In this document: piece after piece, positions 13,315 to 25,225 of the stretch | How positions within the stretch are numbered: the stretch's first letter is position 1 | How the letters are laid out: each line of letters begins with the position of its first letter | Assembly (NCBI RefSeq): GCF_040183065.1 | Contig: NC_091126.1 | Location: forward strand, 145,664,204-145,728,203 | Source: Periplaneta americana | Taxonomy: Eukaryota; Arthropoda; Insecta; Blattodea; Blattidae | Direction: 5' to 3' | Length of the DNA stretch: 64,000 bases | The notes under the pieces: model-generated | The model's input: only the letters and a program-made list of their open reading frames with translations | Told to the model about the DNA's origin: nothing | Database searches by the model: none | Program-made: the position numbers and the translations under genes

Positions 13315-14351
13315 GGGGAGAGGACGATAATTTTTGGTGAAAAATGAGTAAATTTTCAAAAAAAAAAAAAAAATTTCTTTAGAATACTCTGTGATATGTG
13401 TGGAATGCATTGCATAATATTCTGTGGGTATTTGTATCCTTAGCGGATGTTGAGACGCCATTTCTTAACTTCCTGCGCTATGGATTTTTAAATCACACGT
13501 CCCCTTTTATTGTTGTTTCTGGTAAATTAAATTTTCAAAAAAAAAAAAAAATAAATAAATTCTTTAAAATACTCTTCGATATGTGTGGAATGCATTGCAT
13601 AATATTTTGTGGGTATTTATATCCTTAGCGGATGTTGAGACGCCACTTTTAAACTTCCTGCGCTATGGATTTTTAAATCACACGTCCCCTTTTATTGTTG
13701 TTTCCAATAAATTAAATTTTCAAAAATAAAAATAAATAAATTCTTTAAAATACTCTTCGATATGTGTGGAATGCATTGCATAACATTTTGTGGGTATTTG
13801 TGCCCTTATCGGATGCTGAAACTCCATTTTAAACTTCCTGCGCTATGGATTCTTAAATCACATGCCCCCTTTATCGTTGTTTCTGGTAACTTCATTTTTT
13901 TGCTACATTGCGAGACAAACATTGATATAATTTCTGAACTATTAAAGATACATGCTTGGAGTTTTTGAACAAACATTCTTTAGACTATTAGGAAACTTTC
14001 CTTTGTAACAGAATTTTGTTAATTAATTTCATTTTTAAAATATGTCCGTTTGTTTGCGAAAAGGAAATCAAAAATGTGTTATTAAATTTTAATTGTTGTA
14101 GGGACTAATATCAAAATTCTGTCACAGGCAGTACATTGCAAAAAACTGTTTGAATCTATCTTTAAGAATGGTTAAGATATATCGGTTTTAGTAAAATCCT
14201 GCATTGGGTATATTTTTTTCAAATCTGGGCCCCCATTTTTTTTTCAAAATATTTATATTTGAGTTTCTACAGCTATTAACTCTCTACATACAAAAAATAA
14301 ATATTTTACACCAAATAGGAAAAAAGTTTAAAAAAATACCATCCTCTCCCC
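13315..14351. mobile_element. TTAA-flanked non-autonomous element with internal tandem array
   Basis: The ends are GGGGAGAGGACGATA and TACCATCCTCTCCCC, flanked by TTAA at 13311-13314 and 14352-14355. TTAA targets are used by piggyBac and Kolobok elements; the termini do not decide between them. It is nested in the Tigger-like element above. About half of it is an approximately 183-bp tandem repeat. Confidence 0.6.
13346..13900. repeat. Three tandem copies of an approximately 183-bp unit
   Basis: The marker GATATGTGTGGAATGCATTG starts at 13393, 13578 and 13759 (periods 185 and 181). Units share the same order of blocks (GGGTATTTGT, GCGGATG, CTTCCTGCGCTATGGATT, poly-A). The third unit is cut short. 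The copies differ at only a few percent of positions, so the duplication is fairly recent. Confidence 0.8.
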
Positions 14352-14935
14352 TTAATTCGGACTAGTAGATGAAATAAGTTGTCAAAATTAAATATAATAA
14401 TCTAATAGAACAGCACAAAGTGCATTAAAACTCAATTTACAGCAACAAAACATTACTTTTAAAGGAAAGAGACTTAATATACTATACATGAAATGCAAAG
14501 CAGTACAATATAGTACATACATGATAGTTATGACGGACACAAGCTTTTTCTGTCTGGATTAAGTGAAGTCCAGATTAACGAGGTTTTACTGCATTAGTAC
14601 TTTTAGTTGTGTGCCAATGAAATTACCCCAAACAGAATGAGAAATAAAGCCACTCGAAGGAAAAAAGTTATATTTGAGAAAGAGTAATTTAGCTTGGAAG
14701 TTTTTTACGTCGTATAGCAGTAACAAAATAAAGATCGAATTTTCAAGGCATTACTTCTCGTGAGTTAGACAGAAAATAGTGGTTAGACTAGAATTCATCT
14801 CATTTTCCCCAGAAATTGACTGTAATACATATCTGTTAGTTTTACTACATTATTAAGTAGAAACAATGGTTGCAGAATAAAATTTACTGGTATATGTATA
14901 TCAATATTGATGCATGTTTTTAAAACATTGATATG

Positions 14936-15851
14936 GGCTTGTCCATTGTTAGTGGTGGAACATTTTTAGTAATGTTGAACAAACTAATTTTTCAAATGAA
15001 ACTTTGTTTCCTAATATTAATTATAATGTAGTAATCATTATGCTGTACTCTACATAATGTTCATATTCTGCACAATTAGTTTTAAATTAAATTTCTGTAG
15101 TGCAACAGCCCATTGAGAGCCACAGCCGATGGGTGGCCTTCACGTGTCCACATGCTTCTGCAGAAGTAAACGATCATTCAACCAGAACAAAGGTACCGTG
15201 TGGTTAGCACGATCCCCCCAGCCATTATAGCTGGTTGTAACCGGATTTTTGCTACTTATCGTAGCTCCCCCAAATTCATTATGATGCTGGATGGGCACCT
15301 GTCCCATACATTGGTCGAAATTTCATGAGAAAACGTCTTCCCCATGAGGACTCGAACCAGTGCAGATTTCGTAATACGAGTCCTAGACATGGTTTCTTAG
15401 ACTATGATGCCATGGCACGGGATGTTATTGTTATATGGTAATTAATGCATTAAGTATGAGTTTGTATGTATGTCAGTGGTGTGAAAAAATCTGGAACATA
15501 TAGACATACTACATGCTTGTATTATATTATTCTCTTAAACTGAAAAATTATAGTAAACTACATTAATATGGAATGAAACATTATTTCTTTTATCTCACGA
15601 ATAATTACTTCAAAACATAACAGGAATTCGGACAGAATTACCTATCGAAAGTGTCAGTGCTGTGACTGCTTTTTTTCCTTCTTCACACACATGGTTACAA
15701 ACTTTACAAAAAAAAATTGAGCATTCATTTGCAGTTATTACACACCACCACAAATAATAGTTTATATACTTCAAGTAAAATTAAGTTTGATTAGAGAAAC
15801 ATTTTTATGTTAGGTGTAAATATTTTGGACAATTTCACGTGGACAAGCCCA
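14936..15851. repeat. Possible MITE with GGGCTTGTCCA ends, carrying a SINE
   Basis: GGGCTTGTCCA at 14936 is answered by TGGACAAGCCC ending at 15851, and A/T-rich sequence inside each end is loosely similar in inverted order. No target duplication was found, so this is a tentative element. A tRNA-derived SINE (15107-15424) lies inside it. Confidence 0.3.
15107..15424 (-). repeat. tRNA-derived SINE, family alpha, copy 1
   Basis: It shares a long collinear core with the copy at 20333-20650, in the opposite orientation. The minus-strand head carries a B box in GCACTGGTTCGAGTCCTC and a degenerate A box (TGGCATCATAGTC). The body includes AATTTGGGGGAGCTAC and ends near CTCAATGGGCTGT. Two independent copies plus the pol III promoter layout support a SINE. 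Confidence 0.65.
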
Positions 15852-16660
15852 GATGTTAATTTTATTGTTTACTAATATATCATGACGTAATTGTTGGTAT
15901 GTGCACCACTCAAAGAGAGCAGGAGGTGTAGAGTTGAGTCATGAGGAGAACTTGGTGTGGAAGATTTTTTTTTTCCTTTGTGTTTCAATAAAATGGACAG
16001 TTTTCGTGTAAATTAAATAAAGAGTATTGGCAACACTGATCAGCTGTTCTCGATTTTCTTTCAAAAGGGGTAGGGGATAATTGGTAGTCAGGTCGTCTTG
16101 TCCCAGTATTACGTGATTATCCAGTGGAAGTGGGTGTTTGAGTCTTCCGATCTTGTGTTGCCATTCAACTTAGGGTATAGCAATGCCGAGATTTTCTAAT
16201 TCTGAATGTCTGGACATGATCTTAATTTATGGAGAGACAAAATGCAACTCGTGTGTCGCACAGTGATTGTGTATGCAGAAAGGTAGTATAGTAACTAGTG
16301 CAGAGATATTCATTGCTGTCTGCTAGCTGGTGTGTAACATAGGCAGCATAATTCCAACATTTCGCAATCGGTGTCGACGACGACTTGAAGAAATTCTTGA
16401 CAGGGAAATTTTTAGTTTGGTCTAGAAAAACCCAGGCCGAAGCAGTTGCTTGATTGTGCAGCACATAATGTTTAGTTTACATCTGACATAGGATGAATTC
16501 AATGTCTCTGTGTGGAATCTTGGGAGTTGCGCTGTTGCCAGTGAGTTTAAACTTTCGATGCAATTATTGAATTAACCATGCACTTAATCACAAAACATAT
16601 AATATGCTTTTTTTTTTTCCATTTTGAATCTTGCGTACACTACTTTTAACACTTGAATAT

Positions 16661-17068
16661 AAGTAATTGATTAACTAGCGGGCTTACTCATGTTAATTAT
16701 GTAAGTCTGTGCGGCTTACAGCTGTTTCGGTGCTTCATCACACCATCCTCAGAGCCTACTAGATCTCGGCGTCATCTCGAACTTCTCTGCCTGTTATGTG
16801 GGTGCGTTTGATTGTTGAAAGGTGTTGAATAGTGAAGTCAAATAGTGTGTGTGTACACACAGATCAATTTCAGTACACACATACTATTTGACTCCACTAT
16901 TCAACACCTTTCAACAATCAAACGCACCCACATAACAGGCAGAGAAGTTCGAGATGACGCTGAGATCTAGTAGGCTCTGAGGATGGTGTGATGAAGCACT
17001 GAAACAGCTGTAAGCCGCACAGACTTACATAATTAACACGAGTAAGTCCGCTAGTTAATCAATTACTT
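16661..17068. repeat. Long hairpin, two 196-bp arms
   Basis: Positions 16661-16856 are the reverse complement of 16873-17068 with only a handful of mismatches; the loop is 16 bases. Each arm contains GATG(A)-AGCAC-GAAACAGCTGT, a phrase resembling the 3' ends of Penelope-like elements, but no reverse transcriptase is present. The arms are nearly identical, so this is a young inverted duplication or is kept similar by conversion. A transcript would fold into an approximately 196-bp double-stranded RNA. Confidence 0.85.
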
Positions 17069-18641
17069 TTTTTTTTTTAATGTAATCTATCCCTCCTTTC
17101 AATGTGCAGGGTTATATCACTTCCACCCTGTATATTGATCATTTTCCATTCAGAAAAGGTTTAAGAAAATCTAATAGATTTGTGGTGCTTATTCTTGCTC
17201 TGAAGAGTTTTCAGAAACAGTACCAAAATTCTTTAAAATATTTTACTTTTAGATTTGGACTGCTAGTAATAAAGTGCACGATATGTAGGCTATGTGTATT
17301 TATTCATGAAAAAGCCAGTGGAATTTTATATAGGTAAACAGTACTCATTCACATAGGCGTGTGGAGGGACGAGTAGTAACTATAATTTATCACATTTACT
17401 CTGGAACCACTATCTGACATTACAATTGCTTGGGAAGGAAGGTAAATGTGTGATGAATTTCAGTTTTGTATTCCTCTTAAGAATTGTATTTTTGTGTATG
17501 TGAGCGTGTTTTCTCATGCCAAGGTTGTATCAGTGTTTTTCCTCCAAAGAAGATGCCCTTGTGTTTTGATGACTTTGCTAGACAGAAGACTGGTTGACGG
17601 TGAAGGAGAAATAGAGAGAGAGAGAGAGACACTAATCCTGTTTAGTAAAAAAAAAATGCTTACTCTGGTGGGTGGTGCGACAAGGCCTAATTTTGTCTCT
17701 CTCTGCCATTGGTGCCATTAACATAGATAAGTTTCCTCCTGGCAGATATAAAACAGTGGCTTCCAAATATTTTAAGATTCATATGTGCATTTATTTATAC
17801 AGAAGATTTTTCATTTTTAGGGATATTGCATGTAAGAAACTTGATACAAATATTTTGTAAGTGTGTCTTTGCAAAAAATATTGCTGCTGGAGGTCGAAAC
17901 ACTTACCTGCATTTCATGTGCCCCCAATAGTAATTTGAAGGTAATACTAGCTACCTTGCACCTTCTGGCAATTTCACCACAATGTTCCAGCATCCATATC
18001 TTTCAATAAGTACATTGTAACAAGCTAAAATGCATACTCGTTGACTTCCGTTATTAATTGTACTAATTTCATCCTTGTTCTCTTCTCCTTGTCAGTCTTC
18101 ACTTTTCTTTTCAGTATTAGGCTCGTGCATTGTAAATACTGCCGTAATTGCAAAACAATATCACATTTAATTTTTCTTCTGAATTCCTGTGTTCTCAGAT
18201 TTGTGATTGGTACATCTTAGGTGCATTTTCCAGTGCTCGAAATGGAAATCAGATATAAAAATAAATAGATAAAATATTTATGAAAAGTATTTCATGGAAT
18301 TCTTCGATTATGAAAGTAACAAAGAATAAGTGCCAGTATGTGACTGACTAGGAAGGAGTGGTCGTGAATGAAAAGCTTGATATTTAATGAAGTCCATGTT
18401 AACTTGCATAGTGTGAAAAGCAGATTTAAACACACCTAGGTTATAACTCTATCATTTAAAATGGTGCCATTCTTAGTTTTCTTGAGTACATATCAGTTGC
18501 AGATTGTACTGCAGTCATATCGATAAACAGAGTGAAGTACTGTAAATGTGTTTGATATAATGGGATTTAATGTCCCTACTTCACTTTTCCTTTTGCCTTT
18601 TAGGCCTTATGCTACATTATTCAATAACTTTTATATACAAT
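17069..18641. other. Unassigned DNA
   Basis: Nothing supportable was found apart from a short (GA)n tract at about 17613-17630. Several 60-90 codon open frames are AT-driven and share no motif. Confidence 0.25.
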
Positions 18642-19181
18642 TTTTTATGCTCGACCATGCCGAAATGTGGTAATTATACACCTGGTAGCAGTCCTTTAAT
18701 GCATGTCGTTAAAGTACACCTACTCATTAAAGTACATGTGTTCAGCCAATGACAACTCAGCTTACAGGTATTCAGCCAATGACAAGTCAGCTTTGTACCA
18801 TTATAAAACCGCAAGTATCGATTATTCTCGGATATGCAATCGAAAGACAATTAGCGAAAAGTCACGGAGGCTGGAAATCCAATACTGTAGTAATGTTCTG
18901 TTACTATAATAATTAGCGTTAATTGTAAATAATATTCTAATAAATTCAATTTGTCATCTCGTTTTTCAATGTCGAATTCAATAATCAAGGTTATACCAAG
19001 CTTAACAGGATTACATCAAGGTCAATGACATTATTGTTCCTCGGAAAAAATCAATACTTTCGCGTCTGCACATATCTCACAATTCACGACCTAGAACAAG
19101 GTCGCTTCCAATCTTGTCAGATACAAATAAAATGTATACATCTGAATAATTTCAAGTTAGAAATATGGTCGAGCATAAAAA
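18642..19181. repeat. Repeat with inverted ends TTTTTATGCTCGACCAT
   Basis: TTTTTATGCTCGACCAT (18642-18658) is answered by its reverse complement at 19165-19181. Between them lies a promoter-like block, then an AATAAA at 18939. A further hairpin follows just outside (19195-19220 with 19273-19304, and a perfect inner one at 19234-19255). I could not assign a superfamily. Confidence 0.45.
18741..18810 (+). promoter_or_regulatory. Candidate promoter: two CCAAT boxes and a TATA box
   Basis: The phrase TTCAGCCAATGACAA(C/G)TCAGCT occurs twice 30 bases apart (CCAAT at 18746 and 18776), followed by TATAAAA at 18802. AATAAA lies at 18939, about 110 bases past where transcription would start. The arrangement resembles a compact pol II unit such as a solo LTR or the promoter of a mobile element. 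No reading frame follows. Confidence 0.4.
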
Positions 19182-20332
19182 GTCGTATGAAACTCGCCTA
19201 TAATGGTAATTAAGAAGCTCGTATGAAAATTATGAAACGAGCTTGTGCTCGTTTCAAAAACATCCATACTCACTTCTTAATTACTACCGTATCATTATAG
19301 GCTCGTTGCATAATGTACTATTATCGATTCATACATAGTTAAACACATTTCTTGTGTTTATGATACCATGACTACAATTGCAGTGTCATAGTTTGGGATA
19401 TGCGAGAAATGCCTTTAAACATGATTTAGTCAGTGAAAGACTATAATGGTAACATAATTATTGTATGATAAAATCAAATCATGGCACTTAAGGAATAGAA
19501 ACTGAGAATGACCTTACTTTTTAATTTTTTTTCTCCCATTTATTTTAATGGCTGATCACCAATGCATATAACCTGAGTGTGTTTTGTCCAGCTTATATTA
19601 AATTATTTTCTTTATAATTCACGTCCTCCTATTTCGAATACTACATTGGTTTATTAAACATTTTTCAATCCTCTAACCTTGTATATGAGAATTTTAACCA
19701 CATTGATTACTGACTGAAGTTACAGAAATTCAATAACTTTGATTCCTTGTTCATGTAAATTGCAAATTGTTTTTTTTTACAAAGATTTCTAAAATGTATC
19801 AAAGTGTTTTATAAATTTGATTTTAGTTATTAGCAAATAATTCAAAGCATATCTAATAAAATTTTTAATCCTAAAATGTGAAGGTAATTTATTTGAATGC
19901 TGTGATTTGGTGTGAAGTGATTGTGCTAATTTTTCTTTTGATTCCTCATGCTTGCTTTGATATCCCGATGTTAAAATCAAAGTTCATTGAAGATGTTTAA
20001 TTGAACAGCTTTGCATATATTGAATTTAAGTGCTGTATTTTTCATTTCTGGCACCCTGACCATGCATAAAAAGGAGTCCCTCCATTTACTGTGAATAAAT
20101 TCGGGATCACATATATTTCACAATGATAGGCTAACTTGTCCATTATATTTATGAAGCACAGTGCTGTGACAACAATCAGAATGTTTGTTGTTCTTAAGAT
20201 CTCCTGAAAAATGAAAAAAGTCAAATTTATCATTACTTTAAAAACGAGAAAATTCATTGATGAAATGGTTAATTACATAAGTATTTGTAACATTTTTGTT
20301 ATTTTACGGTCTTGTGTCATATTGTTATGATC

Positions 20333-20650
20333 TAAGGCATCATGCCTTGGACTAGAGTTATGGAATGAGCACTGGTCCAAGTCCTCATAATGGAAGAAAT
20401 TTTGTTATGAAATTTCACCCATTGTATGGGACCGGTGCCCACAGATCATGATGAATTTGGGGAGCTACCATGAGTAGCAAAATTTGATTTCACAAGCTAG
20501 CTATAACAACCGAGGAAATCATTGTGCCAACCACAAATTTCCCCTGTACTGATTGGATGGCCGTTCACCTCTGCTGAGGCATGTGAATGAGAGGCAGCAA
20601 TCTCCTGGTAGGCCTCCGCCCTCCATGGGCTGTCACAATTATTTTTTTTT
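20333..20650 (+). repeat. tRNA-derived SINE, family alpha, copy 2
   Basis: This is collinear with the minus-strand copy at 15107-15424: the head has B-box-like GGTCCAAGTCCTC, then GGGACCGGTGCCC, AATTTGGGGAGCTACCAT and a tail ending CTCCATGGGCTGTC. Positions differ by substitutions and small gaps, so the family is old. Confidence 0.65.
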
Positions 20651-22236
20651 ACCAGTATACTAGTTTGTATACAGTAATTCGTCATTGTCACCATCGTAGT
20701 GAAAAGTAACATTTTCTCATTTCTTCAAAATCTGGAAGCACTGTTCTATAGTCCAAGTCAGCCTGTGTGTAAATATTGCTGTGTTAAAGAGGAGGTTTTA
20801 TTTTCATCATACACCTTTCACAAAAAATTTCAAGCAGGTCGAACTTCACAAACCTGCTCCTTGGTCATTCATTAGCAATGGAAAATATCCAATTAAAAGA
20901 CTTTGTCGTACTTGATATTTGTTTTGTCTAAAAGTGCCTATATTTTTTTCTTGATATGTGCAGAACATTGGCAATTCAATCATTCTTCAAAATCAGATGA
21001 AAATCTGGGTTAATTTCTTTGTACGTTTCGTGAAATCATTTGTAAAAAAACTAGCTTATTTTGGAATCGAACTCTTGATCTAAGAGTTGGTCAGTATGTG
21101 TATTTAAAATTAATTGCATTACTTGATGTTCGAAAAAGCACTCTTGGTTTAAAATTGTCGAATGTGCTGTACTTTACTAATGTACATAACAATATAACGT
21201 TAAATTTATCATGGTATTAACTTAATCACATTCGAAGGTGAAGTCAGTATGTCAGAGTCCGTATTTGCTTTCAGAAATTAAGAATAAATGAACTATTGTC
21301 ATTCCTTCTGAATAATCAACGTCTCTCAGTAGATTATAATCATTCTGGTTACCAAAACCTACTTCCTGTACGAATTGGTTCTGAAGTGGCTAAATGACAA
21401 AAACAAATTAGAAGCATAATGCTAAATGGAAGGATAAATATTTCATTGAATGCAAAAATATATCTATATGTTTGCTTTGTAATGCCAGCGTTTTTTTTTT
21501 TTAAAACAATTGGTGCCCTGTTGCACAACATTTTCATAGTGATTTTCCAGTGAAATAAAAAAGAAACAATTGAGAGCTGTAGTCATAATTATTATTACAA
21601 CAAAGTGTATTTACAAAATCCATTTGGTAATTAGTGTAACTATTGCACCTTACTTAACCTGTTAACTGTTAGCTAAAAGAAAAAAACTTTCAGTGGTGGA
21701 AAATTATGTGCTTCAGAATCTCTCTTCTGTGGCCATGATAAACCATTTTCTCCATAAGAAGTTGTAGCTAGATGAGTTGAACAGAATATGTGTAACAAAA
21801 TGGGATCAGCTGCGACACAATTTGCAGTCCTGTGAATTTTTCTAACTGCAGTTCAATTAAAGCACAGATAAGTTGGAAACCGTTCTTTTAGTTGCCTTTG
21901 TTAGGATTTTATCACTCTAAGGGAATTATTTCTTAAACTGCTTTTTCATTTTGTTATTGATAAAAAAAAAATCTTCTTTGTGATTCAGCCACCGCTTTAT
22001 CAACATCTAAAAATTACTTCTTGCTATTTAGGGTTATTCCGATTTTTCTTTTTCTTGAAGGAATCCGTTCAAATGCAGTTTTGGAGAGTCTTTCATTCAT
22101 TCTCATCAAATGTTCAAACCACACAAATTCTCTTGTCAAAATATGGAAATATTTTTAACCTGATAATATCTCAAAATACGATAAGTATATCACAATCAAT
22201 TTACACCTCAATAGTTTCTGACCATAAATGAGGAGC
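20651..22236. other. Unassigned DNA
   Basis: No gene or repeat was recognised. A B-box-like GAATCGAACTC lies near 21065 but lacks a partner A box. Confidence 0.25.
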
Positions 22237-22950
22237 TTCCAAACAAAACTCATTAAGTCGACCTCCAATCATAACAGAGTTTGTAATGGATTCATACTGT
22301 CGGAAATGCTCTTCATGAGGCTAAAAATTCAATTTGCTTCTATTTCAATTATTTCCATCAGAATGAAGTTTATAGCCTGTTATAGGACGCTTCCGAGAGT
22401 CTGAATCCATTTCAAACTCTGCTTTTTACTTGGTTATTTAACGATACTGTATCAACTACTGGGTTATTTAGTGTCTATGGACTTAGTGATTGCGAGATGA
22501 GGCCGAGCATTCGCCATAGATTACCTGACATTCGCCTTATGTTTGGGGAAAACTTCCAAAAAAACCCAACTAGGTAAAAAGCCAAAACTGGGGGTCGAAC
22601 CCACACCTGAGCGCAACTCCTAATCAGCAAGCAAATGCGCTACTGCGTGAGTTGTGCTGGTGGCCTCAAACCTTTTTACTTTATTTAACAACGCTGTATC
22701 AACTACTAGGTTATTTAGCGACGGTTGAATTGGTGATGGATGGTATTTGACGATTCGCCATAGGCTACCTGACATTCGCCTTAGATTGGAGGAAACCTCG
22801 GAAAAACCCAACTAGGTAATCAGCCTAATTGGGAATCGAACCCATCCCCGATCGCATCTCCGGATCAGCAGGCAAACATGCTACCACTTGAGCCATGCCA
22901 TTGGCTCAAACTCTGTTACAATTGGAGGTGAACTTCAAGGATTTTCTTTC
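22237..22950. repeat. Foldback MITE interrupted by a SINE pair
   Basis: The left arm (about 22253-22322: ACCTCCAATCATAACAGAG, then GTAATGGATTC) is complementary to a right arm that is itself split: CTGAATCCATTTCAAACTCTG at 22401-22421 and TTACAATTGGAGGTGAACTT after 22915. The split point is exactly the SINE pair 22422-22905, flanked by a 10-bp duplication. Removing the SINEs restores one continuous arm. Confidence 0.65.
22422..22905 (-). repeat. Two tRNA-derived SINEs (family beta) in tandem
   Basis: Two units of about 240 bp lie head to tail on the minus strand. The better head reads TGGCTCAAGTGGTAGC (A box) and GGGTTCGATTCCC (B box); the first unit has GGGTTCGACCCCC. Both bodies share CCTAGTTGGGTTTTTCC, GGCGAATGTCAGGTA and TAAATAACCTAGTAGTTGAT-like blocks. 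The flanking direct repeat TCAAACTCTG (22412-22421 and 22906-22915) is the target duplication of the pair. Confidence 0.75.
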
Positions 22951-23154
22951 GGAAATTCTCAATAGTATTTAGTTGTCAAAATGCTGATCAATATAAAGCA
23001 TAGATTATGTCATCATCATAGAATTAGTCACGAGGAAGTTCTACATCTTTTTTTTTAATTTGCTCATGACATGAAAGTGATGATGTAAATTGTAAACTAA
23101 ATCAGGACCACTTCCACACATAATCACTTGTTCAAAGCTCGTTTGCATAGAGTA

Positions 23155-23275
23155 AATATGAAATATAAACCTAGAGGACATCGTCGACCAGGAAGACCAT
23201 TAAGAAGACTGCTAGATGGGGCCGAAACAGGTCTACAGAGGCCTAATTCGTGAAGGATGATGATGATGATGAAAT
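23155..23275 (+). pseudogene. 3' end of an endonuclease-type non-LTR retrotransposon
   Basis: The plus strand encodes a GHRRPGRPLRRLLDGAE segment, the Arg/Pro/Gly-rich C-terminus seen on RTE-like and related insect reverse transcriptases, then a stop and a (GAT)n tail. It is cut off at the 5' side. Confidence 0.5.
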
Positions 23276-23469
23276 ATGAAATAGGATCCAGCCCCTTCCC
23301 CCAGGGGAAATTCAACCAAAGTGACTTTTCACCTAGATAAATACTCCCAGGGCAGTTCAACCTGGATAATTAGTCCAATACTATTCACTCAATAATTAAA
23401 TTCTCACCCAGCAATACCAACCTGTAGAGTATCTGTAACAACAGTTTTGTTCGTGTCTTCAGTGCTACA

Positions 23470-24015
23470 GATTACTATTCAATTTAAAGCATATACAATA
23501 CAAAGTAAGCAGATTAATTTAATTTACACGCATACTTTCATTAAGCTATACAAATTTGTGCAATTAATATCAAGTAGATTAATTCAATTTATAATCATAA
23601 ACAATTCATCAGTTGAGCTATAGAGACTACTATACAATTTACAGCATATATAATTCATCAATTGAGCTATACAGACTACCATTCAATTTACAGCATACCG
23701 GTATACAATTCATCAGCAGAGCTATACAGACTAGTATTCATTTTAAAATCATATACAATTCATCAGCCAAACTATACAAACATATACAATCAAATTAGTT
23801 CAATTTACAAACTTATTTTCGTTAAGCTATATAAAATAGTACAATTCATATGAAGTAGATTAATTCAATTTATAAGCTTAAAAAGTTCATCAGTTGACCT
23901 ATACAGTATACTATTCAATTCACAGCACATACAATTCATCAGTTATGGTAAACAACAGATTAAGTCAATATAAAAACATATTTTAGTTGGGCTATATAAA
24001 ATTGTACATATCATT
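23470..24015. repeat. Minisatellite of ATACAATTCATCAG units
   Basis: About ten imperfect units of roughly 45-55 bp share ATACAATTCATCAG(T/C)TGAGCTATACAGACTA and CAATTTACAGCATA. The array resumes at 25405-25450 on the far side of the piggyBac-like element, showing that the element inserted into the array. Confidence 0.7.
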
Positions 24016-24019
24016 TTAA

Positions 24020-25105
24020 CCTTTCGTCACTCGCACCGTTAGACTTTATCCAACACATTTTTATATTTGATTATAATTCCTCTAATAGGCCATCCCTTGA
24101 ATAACACGCCAATTCTATTCCATTATTGACATTTCTCCATATGTTTACGAAACGTTTCATATATATTAATTACTTAAAACAATCAGTACTCTTTGAAAGG
24201 TACTGGAGTGTGCATCGTTTGACTGTATCCAACGCGCTAGCGGCCGTGTAAGTAAATTTGTGCTCTTGCTATTTTCATTTTTCTTAGCAATTTCATTGCC
24301 AAAAAAAGAAATTCTACGTATGTATGTATGTATGTAGGTAGGTAGGTAGGTATGTGTGTGTATGTATGTATGTAAGTATTACAATAGTCTTGTTTACATA
24401 TTTTAGCTATGTCAAAAGTGAAGACATCCCTGGAATTCTGCAAAAAATGGAAGAAGAAGAAGAAGAAGAAGAAGAAGAGCACAAAAAGAATGCAGCTACT
24501 AAGAATAATGAAAGTGATAGCGAATTTAGTGACGAAGAATGTGAACACAGTGAGCATGAATCTGAATCAGAACTGGAGGTAGATGAAGTATAGAGGGAGT
24601 GTTGAAATTCCATGTTGTCAACACAGTGAACATGAATCTGAATCAGAACTAGAGGAAGATGAAGGTGCACAAAGGAGTGTTGAAATTCCAGGTTGTGAAC
24701 ACAGTGAACATGAATCTGAATCAGAACTGGGGGAAAATGAAGGTGCTCAAAGGATTGTTGAAATTCCAGGTTGTAACACAGTGAACATGAATCTGAATCA
24801 GAACTAGAGGAAGATGAAGGTGCACAAAGGAGTCTTGAAATTCCATTTTGTGAACACAGTGAACATGGATCTGAATCAGAACTGGGGGAAAATGAAGGTG
24901 CACAGGGGAGTGTTGAATGATTACAAAATAAGCATATGAAAGTCCCATCGATTTGTGTTGAGATTAGGGCACATCAATCTTTTAACTATATCAGCTGTTA
25001 CATTTATGACTACTTGAAACTGTATGTGCCCCGTTACAATTATTATTAATGCAAGTTTTTTTCTTATTTATGTTCCAAAATATATTATTTGTATTAATAA
25101 TCTTA

Positions 25106-25156
<51 letters not shown>

Positions 25157-25184
25157 TTTTCTCGAAAAGAACAGGGCTCTAATA

Positions 25185-25225
<41 letters not shown>

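Larger units (their letters stand above)
13298..14591. mobile_element. Second Tigger-like element, split by a TTAA element
   Basis: The left end CAGTGGGAACTTG plus, beyond the insertion, TTAATTCGGAC matches the reverse complement of the right end (CAGTAAAACCTCGTTAATCTGGAC in two blocks). A TA precedes the left end; the right flank has decayed to CA. The element held only short non-coding sequence before insertion of 13315-14351. Confidence 0.5.

Noticed and set aside
16950..17030. Hammerhead ribozyme in the hairpin arm (GATGAAGCAC...GAAACAGCTG)
   Set aside because: The core shows GTGATGA where CTGATGA is required and there is no proper stem II, so only a vague resemblance remains.
21060..21095. 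B-box-like GAATCGAACTC as a SINE
   Set aside because: No A box at the required distance and no second copy.
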